DNA of 64,000 bases. Origin: Limnospira fusiformis SAG 85.79. Its GTDB lineage: Bacteria; Cyanobacteriota; Cyanobacteriia; Cyanobacteriales; Microcoleaceae. This document shows positions 55,367 to 64,000 of the stretch, piece after piece (positions within the stretch are counted from its first letter, which is position 1; each line of letters begins with the position of its first letter). The notes beneath the pieces are model-generated. The model saw nothing but the letters and a program-made list of their open reading frames with translations, was not told where the DNA came from and did no database searches. The DNA is taken from the NCBI RefSeq assembly GCF_012516315.1, contig NZ_CP051185.1, positions 2,779,403 through 2,843,402 on the forward strand. Reading direction: 5' to 3'. The translations under genes were made by a program, and so were the position numbers.

Positions 55367-58033
55367 ATGGTTAATCGAGTGACCAATATCGAAGAATTAG
55401 AGAACTTGATTGCGCGGGTAAAAGTAGCCCAGCAAAAATTCTCTGGCTTCACTCAAGAACAGGTAGACTACATTTTTAAGAAAGCAGCCCTAGCCGCTAA
55501 TGCTGCGCGTATACCTCTAGCTAAAATAGCCGTCGAAGAAACCGGTATGGGGGTAGTTGAGGATAAGGTGATTAAAAATCACTTCGCCTCAGAAATCATC
55601 TATAACAAGTATAAAAACACCAAAACCTGTGGTGTTATTGAATCCGATAAATCCTTCGGATTCCAAAAAATCGCCGAACCTGTGGGCATCTTAGCAGGTA
55701 TTGTCCCCACTACTAATCCCACCTCTACCGCTATTTTTAAGGCTTTAATTGCCTTAAAAACTCGCAATGGGATTATTTTTTCACCCCACCCCCGCGCCCA
55801 AAAATGTACTAATGAGGCGGCGCGTATTATTCTGGAAGCAGCCGTTGAAGCCGGTGCGCCCGAAGATATTATTGGTTGGATTGATGAACCGACAGTTCCC
55901 CTATCTCAGGCGTTGATGCAGCATCAAGATGTTAAACTGATACTGGCTACAGGGGGTCCGGGAATGGTGCGGGCTGCTTATTCTTCCGGGCGACCCTCTT
56001 TAGGTGTTGGTGCGGGGAATACTCCGGCTTTAATTGATGATTCTGCTCATATTAAAATGGCGGTATCTTCGATTATCCTCAGTAAAACTTTTGACAATGG
56101 CATGATTTGTGCTAGTGAACAGTCTGTAATTGTCGTTGATTCTATTTATGACCAGGTACGGGAGGAATTTCTCTCCCGTGGTGCTTATTTCCTCACCCCA
56201 GAAGAAACCGATCGCATGGCGAAGGTGATTTTTGTAGACGGTCATCTTAACCCCGAAATTGTCGGTCAAACTGTTAAGAAATTGGGAGGAATGGCGGGGC
56301 TAAATCTTTCTGATGATACCCGTGTGATTATCGGGGAACGACCGGCAATTGATGATGATGACCCCTTCGCCCATGAAAAACTATCGCCGGTTTTGGTTAT
56401 GTATCGGGCGAAAGATTTTGAGGATGCCGTTCTGAAAGCTGAACATTTGGTACAGTTGGGAGGTCGTGGTCACACCGCCGCTTTGTATACTTCCCCCAAT
56501 AATACTGATCATATTAATGCCTTTGAGGGTAAGGTACAAACGGCGCGGGTGTTAATTAATACCCCTTCATCTCAAGGGGCGATCGGAGATTTGTATAACT
56601 TCCGTCTTGACCCTTCTTTAACTCTGGGTTGTGGAACTTGGGGCGGTAATTCCATTAGTGAAAACGTCGAACCTACTCACCTGTTGAATATTAAAACCGT
56701 TGCCGAACGACGGGAAAATATGCTGTGGTTCCGAGTCCCTCCCAAAATCTATTTCAAGTATGGTTCCCTACCCGTCGCTTTGCGAGAGTTGGCAGGTAAA
56801 AAACGGGCTTTTATTGTCACTGATAAGCCTTTGTTTAATTTGGGAATTACCGCATCTCTTGAGGAAGTCCTCGAAGAAATCGGGGTTAAATATGACGTTT
56901 TTTATGATGTTGAACCTGACCCGTCTTTGGATACCGTACAACGGGGTTTAACTCTCATGAATACCTTTGAACCGGATGTCATTATTGCCATTGGTGGTGG
57001 GTCGCCTATGGATGCTGCTAAGATTATGTGGCTCATGTATGAACATCCAGATATTGAGTTTGAAGGTTTGGCGATGCGATTTATGGATATCCGTAAACGG
57101 GTCTATGATTTGCCGCCGCTGGGAGAAAAAGCAGTAATGGTAGCAATTCCTACTACTTCGGGAACTGGATCCGAGGTGACACCCTTTGCTGTGGTTACCG
57201 ATCGCCGCAATAATATTAAGTATCCTTTGGCAGATTATGCCTTGACTCCTAATATTGCGATCGTTGACCCCGAATTGGTCTTAAATATGCCAAAAAGTTT
57301 AACCGCTTTTGGGGGTATTGATGCCTTAACTCACGCCATAGAAGCCTTTGTTTCCGTGTTGGCTTCCGAATACACCAATGGTATGGCTTTAGAAGCAATT
57401 CGGCTGATTTTCAAGTATCTACCTAGTTCCTATAACAATGGCGCGAATGACCCGAAAGCGCGGGAAAAAATGCACTATGCCTCTACCATGGCCGGGATGG
57501 CTTTTGCTAATGGTTTCTTGGGTATTTGCCATTCTATTGCCCACCAATTAGGGGGGACATTCCACATTCCCCACGGTTTAGCGAATGCCTTAATGATTAG
57601 CTATATAATTCGCTACAATGCTACTGATGCACCCTTCAAACAAGCCACTTTCTCCCAATACAAATATCCTAACACTAAATGGCGTTATGCTCGCGTCGCG
57701 GATTATTTGAATTTGGGCGGAAATACTGATGATGAAAAAATCGATCGCCTAATTTTGGCTATTGAAGAACTCAAGCATAAGGTAGGAATTCCTAAAGCCA
57801 TGAAAGAAGTCGTTAAAGAAAGCGAAGCCGAGTTTTTGGCTAAGGTTGATGAAGTCGCAGATCAAGCCTTTGATGATCAGTGTACAGGGGCCAATCCTCG
57901 CTATCCCTTAATTGAGGATCTCAAACAACTGATTATTGATGCCTATTATGGGCATCCAGTCGTCGCTACCGAAAATAATGGCAAAACTGTATTTCCGACT
58001 TTTGGCCCGGAACCAGTTATGATGGGTGAATAG
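55367..58033 (+). CDS. adhE: Bifunctional aldehyde-alcohol dehydrogenase AdhE
   Basis: 888 residues, full length. The N-terminal CoA-acylating aldehyde dehydrogenase (1-440) has VGILAGIVPTTNPTSTAIFK and catalytic Cys in FDNGMICASEQ. The C-terminal iron-dependent alcohol dehydrogenase (460-870) has IIAIGGGSPMDAAK and iron-ligand histidines in HSIAHQLGGTFHIPHGLAN. It reduces acetyl-CoA to ethanol under dark anoxic fermentation. Well-formed terminator downstream. Confidence 0.96.
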   Translation: MVNRVTNIEELENLIARVKVAQQKFSGFTQEQVDYIFKKAALAANAARIPLAKIAVEETGMGVVEDKVIKNHFASEIIYNKYKNTKTCGVIESDKSFGFQKIAEPVGILAGIVPTTNPTSTAIFKALIALKTRNGIIFSPHPRAQKCTNEAARIILEAAVEAGAPEDIIGWIDEPTVPLSQALMQHQDVKLILATGGPGMVRAAYSSGRPSLGVGAGNTPALIDDSAHIKMAVSSIILSKTFDNGMICASEQSVIVVDSIYDQVREEFLSRGAYFLTPEETDRMAKVIFVDGHLNPEIVGQTVKKLGGMAGLNLSDDTRVIIGERPAIDDDDPFAHEKLSPVLVMYRAKDFEDAVLKAEHLVQLGGRGHTAALYTSPNNTDHINAFEGKVQTARVLINTPSSQGAIGDLYNFRLDPSLTLGCGTWGGNSISENVEPTHLLNIKTVAERRENMLWFRVPPKIYFKYGSLPVALRELAGKKRAFIVTDKPLFNLGITASLEEVLEEIGVKYDVFYDVEPDPSLDTVQRGLTLMNTFEPDVIIAIGGGSPMDAAKIMWLMYEHPDIEFEGLAMRFMDIRKRVYDLPPLGEKAVMVAIPTTSGTGSEVTPFAVVTDRRNNIKYPLADYALTPNIAIVDPELVLNMPKSLTAFGGIDALTHAIEAFVSVLASEYTNGMALEAIRLIFKYLPSSYNNGANDPKAREKMHYASTMAGMAFANGFLGICHSIAHQLGGTFHIPHGLANALMISYIIRYNATDAPFKQATFSQYKYPNTKWRYARVADYLNLGGNTDDEKIDRLILAIEELKHKVGIPKAMKEVVKESEAEFLAKVDEVADQAFDDQCTGANPRYPLIEDLKQLIIDAYYGHPVVATENNGKTVFPTFGPEPVMMGE

Positions 58034-58066
58034 GTTGTGAGTTACCTATAAATTGAAGCCCATTTG

Positions 58067-58107
58067 AGAGGCGAGTTTCTGACTAGATCAGATCGCCTCT
58101 TTTTTTT
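58067..58107 (+). terminator. Rho-independent terminator of adhE
   Basis: Stem AGAGGCGA (58067-58074) / TCGCCTCT (58093-58100) followed by T7; 33 nt after the adhE stop. Confidence 0.9.
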
Positions 58108-58224
58108 GCTCAAATGGGGGCCAGCATAGCCATAAATATTTTGGTGTCTATCATGTATAATCCGAATATTAGATTCTCACTAAGAACCTGATTTGAGTAA
58201 TTATCTGGATGACCATAACAGCCC

Positions 58225-59685
58225 ATGACCTATATCACCATCGTCTTGATATTACTGCCAATTTTGGTAGGATTTTGCATTTATCTATTCCCCAAAATCG
58301 ATCGCTATTCGGCTATGGCGGTTGTCCTGATGTCTTTTGCTTACGGGTTATGGGTTATCTTAGAACCCCCCAACCTGAATATTCAATTATTGAATAACTT
58401 TGGAGTTCAATTATTAATTGATCAGAATAGTGGCTACTTAATCTTGACCAATGCCTTAGTCACTATGGCAGTGATTGTCTACTGTTGGCAGTCCCGGATT
58501 ACTGGCTTGTTTTTTACTCAGATATTAATTGTTCATAGCAGCCTTAACTCAATTTTTATGTCCCAGGACTTTATTAGTCTATATGTGGCTTTAGAAGTCT
58601 TAGCAATAGGCGTTTTTTTATTAATTGCTTATCCTCGCAGCGATCGCTCAATTTGGGTAGGCTTACGCTATCTATTTGTTAGCAATACCGCCATGCTATT
58701 CTACCTGGTAGGGGTCGCCCTTGTCTACCAAGCCCATCATTCCTTTGCTTTTGCTGGCTTACGGGGTTCCTCTCCAGAGGCTATATCCCTAATCTTCATG
58801 GGTTTATTAGCCAAGGGTGGTATCTTCGTCTCAGGGTTATGGCTACCCATGACCTATGCTGAATCAGAAACCCCTGTTTCCGCCCTTCTCTCAGGAATTG
58901 TCACCAAAGCCGGAGTTTTTCCCTTAGTACGTTTAGCTTTAATTCTACCCGAATTTAGCCCAGTTCTAAGCATCTTTGGGGTAGCCGCCGCCTTGTTAGG
59001 TGCAATTTATGCCATTTTTGAACAAGACACCAAACGCACCCTCGCTTTTAGTAGTATTTCCCAATTAGGTTTGATGATTGTCGCCCCCGTCGCCGGAAGT
59101 TTTTATGCTCTCACTCACGGCTTAGTTAAATCAGCTTTATTCCTCATAGAAGGAAGTCTACCTAGTCGCGACTTTAAACAACTGCACCAGCAGCAGATTA
59201 CTACTTTCCTCTGGCTAATTCTACTCCTGGCTAGTTTATCTATATCTGGTTTCCCCCTGTTATCTATTTTTTCAGCAAAAACCCTGGTTTTTAAAGACTT
59301 GTCAACTTGGGAAGATATCGCTCTCAATATTGCCTCAGTGGGAACCGTCATATATTTTGCCAAATTTATATTTGTTCCCCACGAACAATCCGCCGCATCA
59401 GCAAAATTTGACTCTCAAAAAGTGTCATTAATTCCAGCTATATCGATTCTGTTTATTGCCTTAATTTTCGCCAATATTCCCTACTACGAGTCTACCTATA
59501 CCGTCGAGAGTATTACTAAGGCTTTAGCTACTATTGGGGTGGGTTGGTTAGCCTATTTTATGATTTTCAAAAACTCCCTAATTAACCTCCCGAAAACTTG
59601 GGAAAAATTAGACCATCTGATTGGGGTCATGACTCTGAGTTTAACTGGTATATTTTGGCTGGTTGTGTGGTTAAAAATTTCCTAA
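58225..59685 (+). CDS. Mrp antiporter MrpD-like subunit 1 (NdhD5-type)
   Basis: 486 residues, about 13-14 membrane segments. Proton-channel features of the MrpD/NuoM family: the glutamate in SLYVALEVLAI, the lysine in LLAKGGIFVSGLWLPMTYAESETPVSALLSG, and HGLVKSALFLIEGSLPSR. The order of this operon equals Synechocystis slr2007-slr2012, where this is ndhD5. It is a paralogue of the subunit at 60156. Membrane-bound, in the Na+/H+ antiporter complex. Confidence 0.88.
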   Translation: MTYITIVLILLPILVGFCIYLFPKIDRYSAMAVVLMSFAYGLWVILEPPNLNIQLLNNFGVQLLIDQNSGYLILTNALVTMAVIVYCWQSRITGLFFTQILIVHSSLNSIFMSQDFISLYVALEVLAIGVFLLIAYPRSDRSIWVGLRYLFVSNTAMLFYLVGVALVYQAHHSFAFAGLRGSSPEAISLIFMGLLAKGGIFVSGLWLPMTYAESETPVSALLSGIVTKAGVFPLVRLALILPEFSPVLSIFGVAAALLGAIYAIFEQDTKRTLAFSSISQLGLMIVAPVAGSFYALTHGLVKSALFLIEGSLPSRDFKQLHQQQITTFLWLILLLASLSISGFPLLSIFSAKTLVFKDLSTWEDIALNIASVGTVIYFAKFIFVPHEQSAASAKFDSQKVSLIPAISILFIALIFANIPYYESTYTVESITKALATIGVGWLAYFMIFKNSLINLPKTWEKLDHLIGVMTLSLTGIFWLVVWLKIS

Positions 59686-59820
59686 ATTTTTGCCATGATA
59701 AACCCGAGCATTTTGGCTAACTAAAATTTTGCCAAAATTCCCAAAAAGATATTTTGTTTTTTGCGGAAATAGTGTATGCTTTACATATAATTAACCAACT
59801 CCTTTAGCTGACAGATCATT

Positions 59821-60159
59821 GTGTTAGAGTCGTTAGTATTCGCCTCCGTGATGTTCGGATTTTTCGGCATCATTCTCAAAAAGAACCTGATGATGAAAAT
59901 TATCTCCATGGATGTGATGAGTACAGGGGTAATCGCCTATTATGTACTTATCGCCTCCCGAGATGGCTTTTTTACGCCGATTATCGGTAATGCCAGAGAT
60001 AATGGCAATTATGCCGACCCCGTGCCACAGGCGGTGATTTTGACAGCGATCGTAATTGGCTTTTCCGTCCAAGCATTAATGCTGGTTGGTGTCATGAAGT
60101 TAGCCCGCGATAACCCCACCCTAGAAACCGACGAGATCGAAAAGAACAATACCCCATGA
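59821..60159 (+). CDS. mrpC: Mrp antiporter subunit MrpC (NuoK/NdhE-like)
   Basis: 112 residues, three membrane segments, GTG start at 59821. FGFFGIILKKNLMMKIISMDVMSTGVIAYYV and DPVPQAVILTAIVIGFSVQALMLVGVMKL (the DPxPQALVLTAIVIG motif) are diagnostic of MrpC. Its stop overlaps the next gene's ATG by 4 nt. Confidence 0.92.
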   Translation: MLESLVFASVMFGFFGIILKKNLMMKIISMDVMSTGVIAYYVLIASRDGFFTPIIGNARDNGNYADPVPQAVILTAIVIGFSVQALMLVGVMKLARDNPTLETDEIEKNNTP

Positions 60160-61616
60160 CCAATATTACGATCGCATTGATAGCATTACCAATGTTTATC
60201 GGGTTCAGTATCTATTTACTTCCCAAATTCGATCGCTATCTAGCTGTTTTGGCAGCCCTTTGTTCCCTAGCTTATGGGTTGCAGGTTCTGTTAAATGATA
60301 CAGATTTGCCAATCAAACTACTAGATAACTTCGGTGTTCAACTATTAGTTGATCAACAAAGTGGCTACTTGATTGTGACCAACGCCCTAGTCACAACTGC
60401 AGTGATTTTTTACTGTTGGAACCGGGAGAAAGTCGCTTTTTTTTATGCCCAGACAATGATTTTACATGGCAGTGTTAATGCCACATTTGTTTGTCAGGAT
60501 TTTCTTAGCCTGTATGTAGCCCTAGAGGTTTTAGGAATCGCAGTTTTCCTGTTAATTTCCTACCCTCGTAGCGATCGCTCAATTTGGATAGCCCTACGCT
60601 ATCTATTTGTGAGCAACACCGCCATGCTATTCTACCTGATCGGGGTCGGTCTTGTCTACCAAGCCGATCATTCCTTTGCCTTTAGTGGCTTACGGACTTC
60701 ACCTCCAGAAGCCATAGCCCTAATCTTAATGGCACTATTAGTCAAAGGTGGCGTGTTTGTCTCTGGGTTATGGCTACCGCTAACCCACTCCGAATCGGAA
60801 ACCCCCGTTTCCGCCCTTCTCTCAGGAGTCGTAGTCAAAGCCGGAGTCTTTCCCCTAATTCGTTGCGCCCTAATTGTACCAGAGATTGACCCAGTGCTAA
60901 GAATCTTTGGTATCAGCACCGCCATTTTCGGTGTGGTTTATGCAGTTTTTCAAAAAGACACCAAGCTAACCCTAGCTTTTAGCACCATTTCCCAGTTAGG
61001 ATTTGTTCTTGCCGCCCCAGTAGTTGGCGGTTTTTATGCCCTCACCCACGGCTTGGTTAAATCAGCTTTATTCTTAATAGCTGGAAGTTTACCTAGTCGC
61101 AGCTTTAAGCAACTACAGGCGCAGCCCATTAATACCTCAGTTTGGATACCATTATTGATAGCTAGTTTGTCTGTCTCTGGTTTCCCTTTACTGTCTGGCT
61201 TTGGTGCGAAGATTATCACCTTTAAAAATCTGTGGTCTTGGCAAGAAATCATCCTTAATATAGCCGCCATAGGAACAACCATATACTTTGCTAAATTCAT
61301 CTTTATTCCCCATACTCAACTACCAGCAACCCCAGAAACTGAAGAAAAGCAACGGGGGTTATTACCAGCCATGGTAATTCTGCTGGGGGGGCTGATTTTG
61401 GCTAACTTTTTCTATTATCAATCAGTTTACACCATTGATAATATTGTCAAATCTCTGGTAACTATAAGTGTCGGATGGTTGGCTTATTTTGTGCTGTTTA
61501 AAGACTTAGTAGTGAACCTGTCCAGATCCTGGGAAAAGCTGGAACATATTATTGGTGGAATGACCATCATGTTAACAGTGCTCTTTTGGTTTATTTTCGC
61601 GGTGGGTATAGCATGA
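60156..61616 (+). CDS. mrpD: Mrp antiporter MrpD-like subunit 2 (NdhD6-type)
   Basis: 486 residues, the same length as the subunit at 58225 and clearly its paralogue throughout (shared SLYVALEVL, YPRSDRSIW, RYLFVSNTAMLFYL, SESETPVSALLSGVV, ALTHGLVKSALFLI). Channel Glu and Lys present. It overlaps mrpC upstream and mrpE downstream by 4 nt. Corresponds to ndhD6 (slr2009) in Synechocystis. Confidence 0.9.
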   Translation: MTNITIALIALPMFIGFSIYLLPKFDRYLAVLAALCSLAYGLQVLLNDTDLPIKLLDNFGVQLLVDQQSGYLIVTNALVTTAVIFYCWNREKVAFFYAQTMILHGSVNATFVCQDFLSLYVALEVLGIAVFLLISYPRSDRSIWIALRYLFVSNTAMLFYLIGVGLVYQADHSFAFSGLRTSPPEAIALILMALLVKGGVFVSGLWLPLTHSESETPVSALLSGVVVKAGVFPLIRCALIVPEIDPVLRIFGISTAIFGVVYAVFQKDTKLTLAFSTISQLGFVLAAPVVGGFYALTHGLVKSALFLIAGSLPSRSFKQLQAQPINTSVWIPLLIASLSVSGFPLLSGFGAKIITFKNLWSWQEIILNIAAIGTTIYFAKFIFIPHTQLPATPETEEKQRGLLPAMVILLGGLILANFFYYQSVYTIDNIVKSLVTISVGWLAYFVLFKDLVVNLSRSWEKLEHIIGGMTIMLTVLFWFIFAVGIA

Positions 61617-62011
61617 TTAAATATCTGTCTCTCAACTTAATTCTGCGATTAGCTATTTGGTTTCTGATTACTGCTGACCTGAGTTTAGCTAATATCATTA
61701 TCGGGGTGAGTGTGTGTTTATTATTACCCGGTCGTAGCCCCTCTAAGGCGGCTTTAAACGACTGGTTAAGGGCTTTTGGGGAAGTCATTAGGTCAGTGCC
61801 TCAAGCCTACCTAGAGGCTTTTGAGATTATCTTAAAACCCCATAATTATGAAGATATCACCATGGAAAGAGTGAAACCCCAAAGAACACCGGGTTTAATT
61901 TTTTTAGATATCTTTATCATTACCTTTACCCCGAAAACAATTGTTTTAAAATATCACCAAGAGGGCTGGTATGAAGTCCATTGGGTACGTCGCCGGAGGC
62001 CTGATTCATGA
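61613..62011 (+). CDS. mrpE: Mrp antiporter subunit MrpE
   Basis: 132 residues from the ATG that overlaps the previous stop (ATGA). Two N-terminal membrane segments, then SVPQAYLEAFEIILKPHNYE, TPGLIFLDIFIITFTPKTIV and VHWVRRR, as in MrpE/MnhE (TPGTxxxD...HxLD region). Overlaps mrpF by 4 nt. Confidence 0.85.
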   Translation: MIKYLSLNLILRLAIWFLITADLSLANIIIGVSVCLLLPGRSPSKAALNDWLRAFGEVIRSVPQAYLEAFEIILKPHNYEDITMERVKPQRTPGLIFLDIFIITFTPKTIVLKYHQEGWYEVHWVRRRRPDS

Positions 62012-62268
62012 ACAATATTTTAATGATAATGCTGGTAGCTTTAATGATTCCTATTTACGAAGCCTGCCAAGATGATAATATTTGGCAAAAGGTGTTAGCA
62101 TTTTCTAGTATTGCTAGTAAAACATCGATCATGATTCTAGTTGTCTCGGTTTTAAGAGATGATTGGATGATTGGCGTAGTTGGGGTAATTATTCTCAGTG
62201 TTGGGAATGCGTCTTTAATGCTATTGGCTCAAATTCTTAGACGCATGAGTGATGTATTAACTAAGTGA
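62008..62268 (+). CDS. mrpF: Mrp antiporter subunit MrpF
   Basis: 86 residues, three membrane segments. Position, length and the pattern LAFSSIASKTSIMILVVSVLRDD fit MrpF. 3 nt before mrpG. Confidence 0.8.
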   Translation: MNNILMIMLVALMIPIYEACQDDNIWQKVLAFSSIASKTSIMILVVSVLRDDWMIGVVGVIILSVGNASLMLLAQILRRMSDVLTK

Positions 62269-62271
62269 ATC

Positions 62272-62553
62272 ATGATTAACTTATTCAGTGACCTTTTGAT
62301 GTTAGTTGGGGTGGTCTTTTGGTTTTGGGGAACTTTTCCCCTAGTCGGCGATCGCTCAGTATTATTCAAACTACATGGTTTATCAGTCTCTGATACCTTG
62401 GGTTCCATGACCATAGTTTTCGGACTATTACTGAGAATTCCCAGCGAATGGCCCCTGCTGATTCTTGCCATTATTTCTTTGGCAATTTGGAATACTGTTT
62501 TAGGATATGTATTAGCTTACTGTTCCAGTAGTGAAGGTGACGATGAACGATAA
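62272..62553 (+). CDS. mrpG: Mrp antiporter subunit MrpG
   Basis: 93 residues, three membrane segments. LLMLVGVVFWFWGTFPLVG and LFKLHGLSVSDTLGSMTIVFGLLL match the MrpG/MnhG motif (K.H......D..G). It overlaps the next gene. Confidence 0.88.
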   Translation: MINLFSDLLMLVGVVFWFWGTFPLVGDRSVLFKLHGLSVSDTLGSMTIVFGLLLRIPSEWPLLILAIISLAIWNTVLGYVLAYCSSSEGDDER

Positions 62554-63172
62554 TACTATCTATCTAATCACGGCGTTAATGCCTCTAGCCACCGCCATGG
62601 TAGTTTTACAAGTTAACCCCTATCATGCCTTAGTAATTCGTGGTATATTGGGTGCTGTGGCTGCTTTGGTTTATGCGATCTTAGGGGCTGCAGATGTAGC
62701 CTTAACTGAAGCATTAGTGGGGACGATGCTGGCAATTACCCTGTATGGGGTGGCGGTGCGTTCTTCTTTGGTTATGCGTTTGGGTGTCCTGAAAGAGGAA
62801 TTACAACAGCCGGAAAGCGATCGCCCTTTTGGTCAACTGGTCGATGAATTACGGGGAATTTTTCGCCAACATTATATGCGGGTTGAATTAGTACCTTATA
62901 AGGACTTAGAAGAGTTACATCATGCCTTAGTCACCAAGGAAATTCATGCCACTTGTATCCAGCCTTTACATTCAATATTTGCCAGTCCTTACCCGACCAA
63001 ATCTCATCAACCAGAATCGCCAGAATCGCCAGAATCGGCAGAACCGGAACCTTTACCCTATTATACCACTACTAGGCTGAAACGGCTCTATGACATTATG
63101 CAAGCCGAACTGACATCATCCCGAACCATTTTAAACTATTTTAATTTAACAGAATCTGGGGAGAAACACTAA
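62543..63172 (+). CDS. DUF4040/MbhD-like Mrp subunit with soluble tail
   Basis: 209 residues from ATG 62543 (GTG at 62531 also in frame). Three N-terminal membrane segments with GAADVALTEALVGTMLAITLYGVAVR, the DUF4040 motif that in other Mrp systems is part of the MrpA C-terminal region; then a hydrophilic tail of about 110 residues with a PESPESPESAEPEP linker, cyanobacterium-type. Overlaps mrpG and abuts the MrpB-like gene. Confidence 0.82.
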   Translation: MNDNTIYLITALMPLATAMVVLQVNPYHALVIRGILGAVAALVYAILGAADVALTEALVGTMLAITLYGVAVRSSLVMRLGVLKEELQQPESDRPFGQLVDELRGIFRQHYMRVELVPYKDLEELHHALVTKEIHATCIQPLHSIFASPYPTKSHQPESPESPESAEPEPLPYYTTTRLKRLYDIMQAELTSSRTILNYFNLTESGEKH

Positions 63173-63834
63173 TGAAATGGGTTTATGTCGCTGTGGGTGT
63201 GATACTTTATCTCAAGATGTTGCTGATTGCCAACCCGATCGATGAATGGTTGGGTCCTTCCATTGTGGAAGTAGTAGTGCAAGATAGTGGTGTACCTAAT
63301 GCGGTTTCCGGCATCATTTTCAGAAATCGCCTCTATGATACCATCTTCGAGGTAGTGGTTTTTACCATCTCAATTATGGGCTGTAATTTTTTACTCGCCA
63401 ATGAGAAACCCCTTAGTAAAGTGTATCGATTTACTGATCAGCCTTCCGTTGTTTTAGCGCGACTAGGCGCGACTATTGCGGCTTTGGTGAGTATTGAATT
63501 AGCCATTAGGGGTCATCTTAGCCCTGGGGGTGGTTTTGCTGCCGGAGTAGCAGGAGGGACGGCGATCGGTTTAATTGCGATCACTTCTCCACCGGAGTTA
63601 ATGCAGGGAATTTATCAGCGTTGGCAGGCATCTATTTGGGAGAAAATTTCCGTCCTCATCTTTATTTTATTGGCGGTAATTACTCTGTTTGGTATAGAAT
63701 TACCTCATGGTGAATTAGGGAGTTTAGTCAGTGGTGGGATTATGCCATTACTGAATATTTTAGTTGCCTTAAAGGTGGCTTTGGGGTCCTGGGCGGCGGT
63801 GTTAATTTTTATTCGCTATCGGGGCTTATTATAG
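63172..63834 (+). CDS. mrpB: MrpB/MnhB-like antiporter subunit
   Basis: 220 residues with about six membrane segments. LVSIELAIRGHLSPGGGFAAGVAGGTAIGLIAI has the GHxxPGGGFxxG motif of MnhB, and the N-terminal part VSGIIFRNRLYDTIFEVVVFTISIMG that of MbhE-like segments, so two small subunits are fused. It completes the operon. ATG overlaps the previous stop by 1 nt. Confidence 0.88.
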   Translation: MKWVYVAVGVILYLKMLLIANPIDEWLGPSIVEVVVQDSGVPNAVSGIIFRNRLYDTIFEVVVFTISIMGCNFLLANEKPLSKVYRFTDQPSVVLARLGATIAALVSIELAIRGHLSPGGGFAAGVAGGTAIGLIAITSPPELMQGIYQRWQASIWEKISVLIFILLAVITLFGIELPHGELGSLVSGGIMPLLNILVALKVALGSWAAVLIFIRYRGLL

Positions 63835-63840
63835 GTTAAT

Positions 63841-64000
63841 TTACCGTAAATTTCCCGATCGCAATACACTCACCAGCAGCCATAACCCCACCAGGGAAGC
63901 CGCCGCAAAGAGGATATTACTAATCAGAGACAACTGGGGAGTTTGCGCCCCAGTTGAAATCATCGCCGCCCCCATAATTAACGAACCGAGTACAATACTA
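63841..64000 (-). CDS. C-terminus of a UbiB/ABC1-family protein (partial)
   Basis: 53 codons run off the window edge. SIVLGSLIMGAAMISTGAQT, then SLISNILFAAASLVGLWLLV and SVLRSGNLR-stop, are the two C-terminal membrane segments seen in cyanobacterial ABC1 kinase-like (AarF/UbiB) proteins. It is convergent with the mrp operon. Family assignment rests only on this tail. Confidence 0.6.
   Translation of the reverse strand, partial: SIVLGSLIMGAAMISTGAQTPQLSLISNILFAAASLVGLWLLVSVLRSGNLR

Overview
The window reads as chromosomal DNA of a filamentous cyanobacterium, most likely Arthrospira/Limnospira-like (the genus is inference). Seen directly: very many HIP1 palindromes (GCGATCGC) and a cyanobacterial gene set: acyl-ACP reductase plus aldehyde deformylating oxygenase, SqdX, a GAF-GAF-PAS adenylate cyclase, the split Mrp antiporter operon, DUF928, DUF3153, large DUF4347/RTX proteins, and several Ser/Thr kinases. 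No tRNA, rRNA or CRISPR array was recognised.

Layout. 0.1-1.8 kb: a membrane hydroxylase-like gene, a methyltransferase and a small secreted protein. 1.9-9.0 kb: one giant surface or secreted protein gene (DUF4347, beta-helix repeats, EP-rich linker, RTX repeats) cut in two by an IS607-family element; removing the element restores an 1,800-codon frame. 9.4-11.8 kb: a Bax-inhibitor-1 family protein, a GerMN lipoprotein-like protein and two small ORFs. 12.1-23.5 kb: a type I restriction-modification locus (hsdM, hsdS, hsdR, all on the minus strand) whose hsdM-hsdS junction has been expanded by toxin-antitoxin cassettes and a second IS607 copy, which splits a vapC-type toxin in frame. Three copies of the HsdM C-terminal tail mark this expansion. 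23.5-24.6 kb: two 5'-truncated genes. 24.6-30.5 kb: a phosphosignalling cluster (kinase, FHA-kinase, PP2C phosphatase). 30.6-36.5 kb: glycogen debranching enzyme and a GGDEF-EAL sensor. 36.5-39.4 kb: a cobalamin-riboswitch-led cbiMNQO cobalt transporter. 39.4-43.4 kb: glycosyltransferase, argG and an IscB element. 43.8-49.1 kb: the alkane pathway genes aar and ado, forced apart and flanked by nested TnpB-type elements. 49.4-55.1 kb: sugar ABC permease, DUF3153 lipoprotein, sqdX, adenylate cyclase. 55.4-58.0 kb: adhE. 58.2-63.8 kb: an eight-gene Mrp-type Na+/H+ antiporter operon. The right edge cuts a UbiB/ABC1-like gene.

The most striking theme is the density of transposon-encoded RNA-guided nucleases (OMEGA systems): an IscB whose HNH catalytic His is Gln, an orphan IscB-type omegaRNA/MITE, four IS607 copies at different decay stages, and at least one further TnpB remnant. 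Three IS607 copies share the target core GAGCAG and can be excised on paper to rebuild two host genes exactly in frame. The second theme is the modular growth of the type I RM locus, where toxin-antitoxin cassettes carry a copy of the hsdM 3' end with them.
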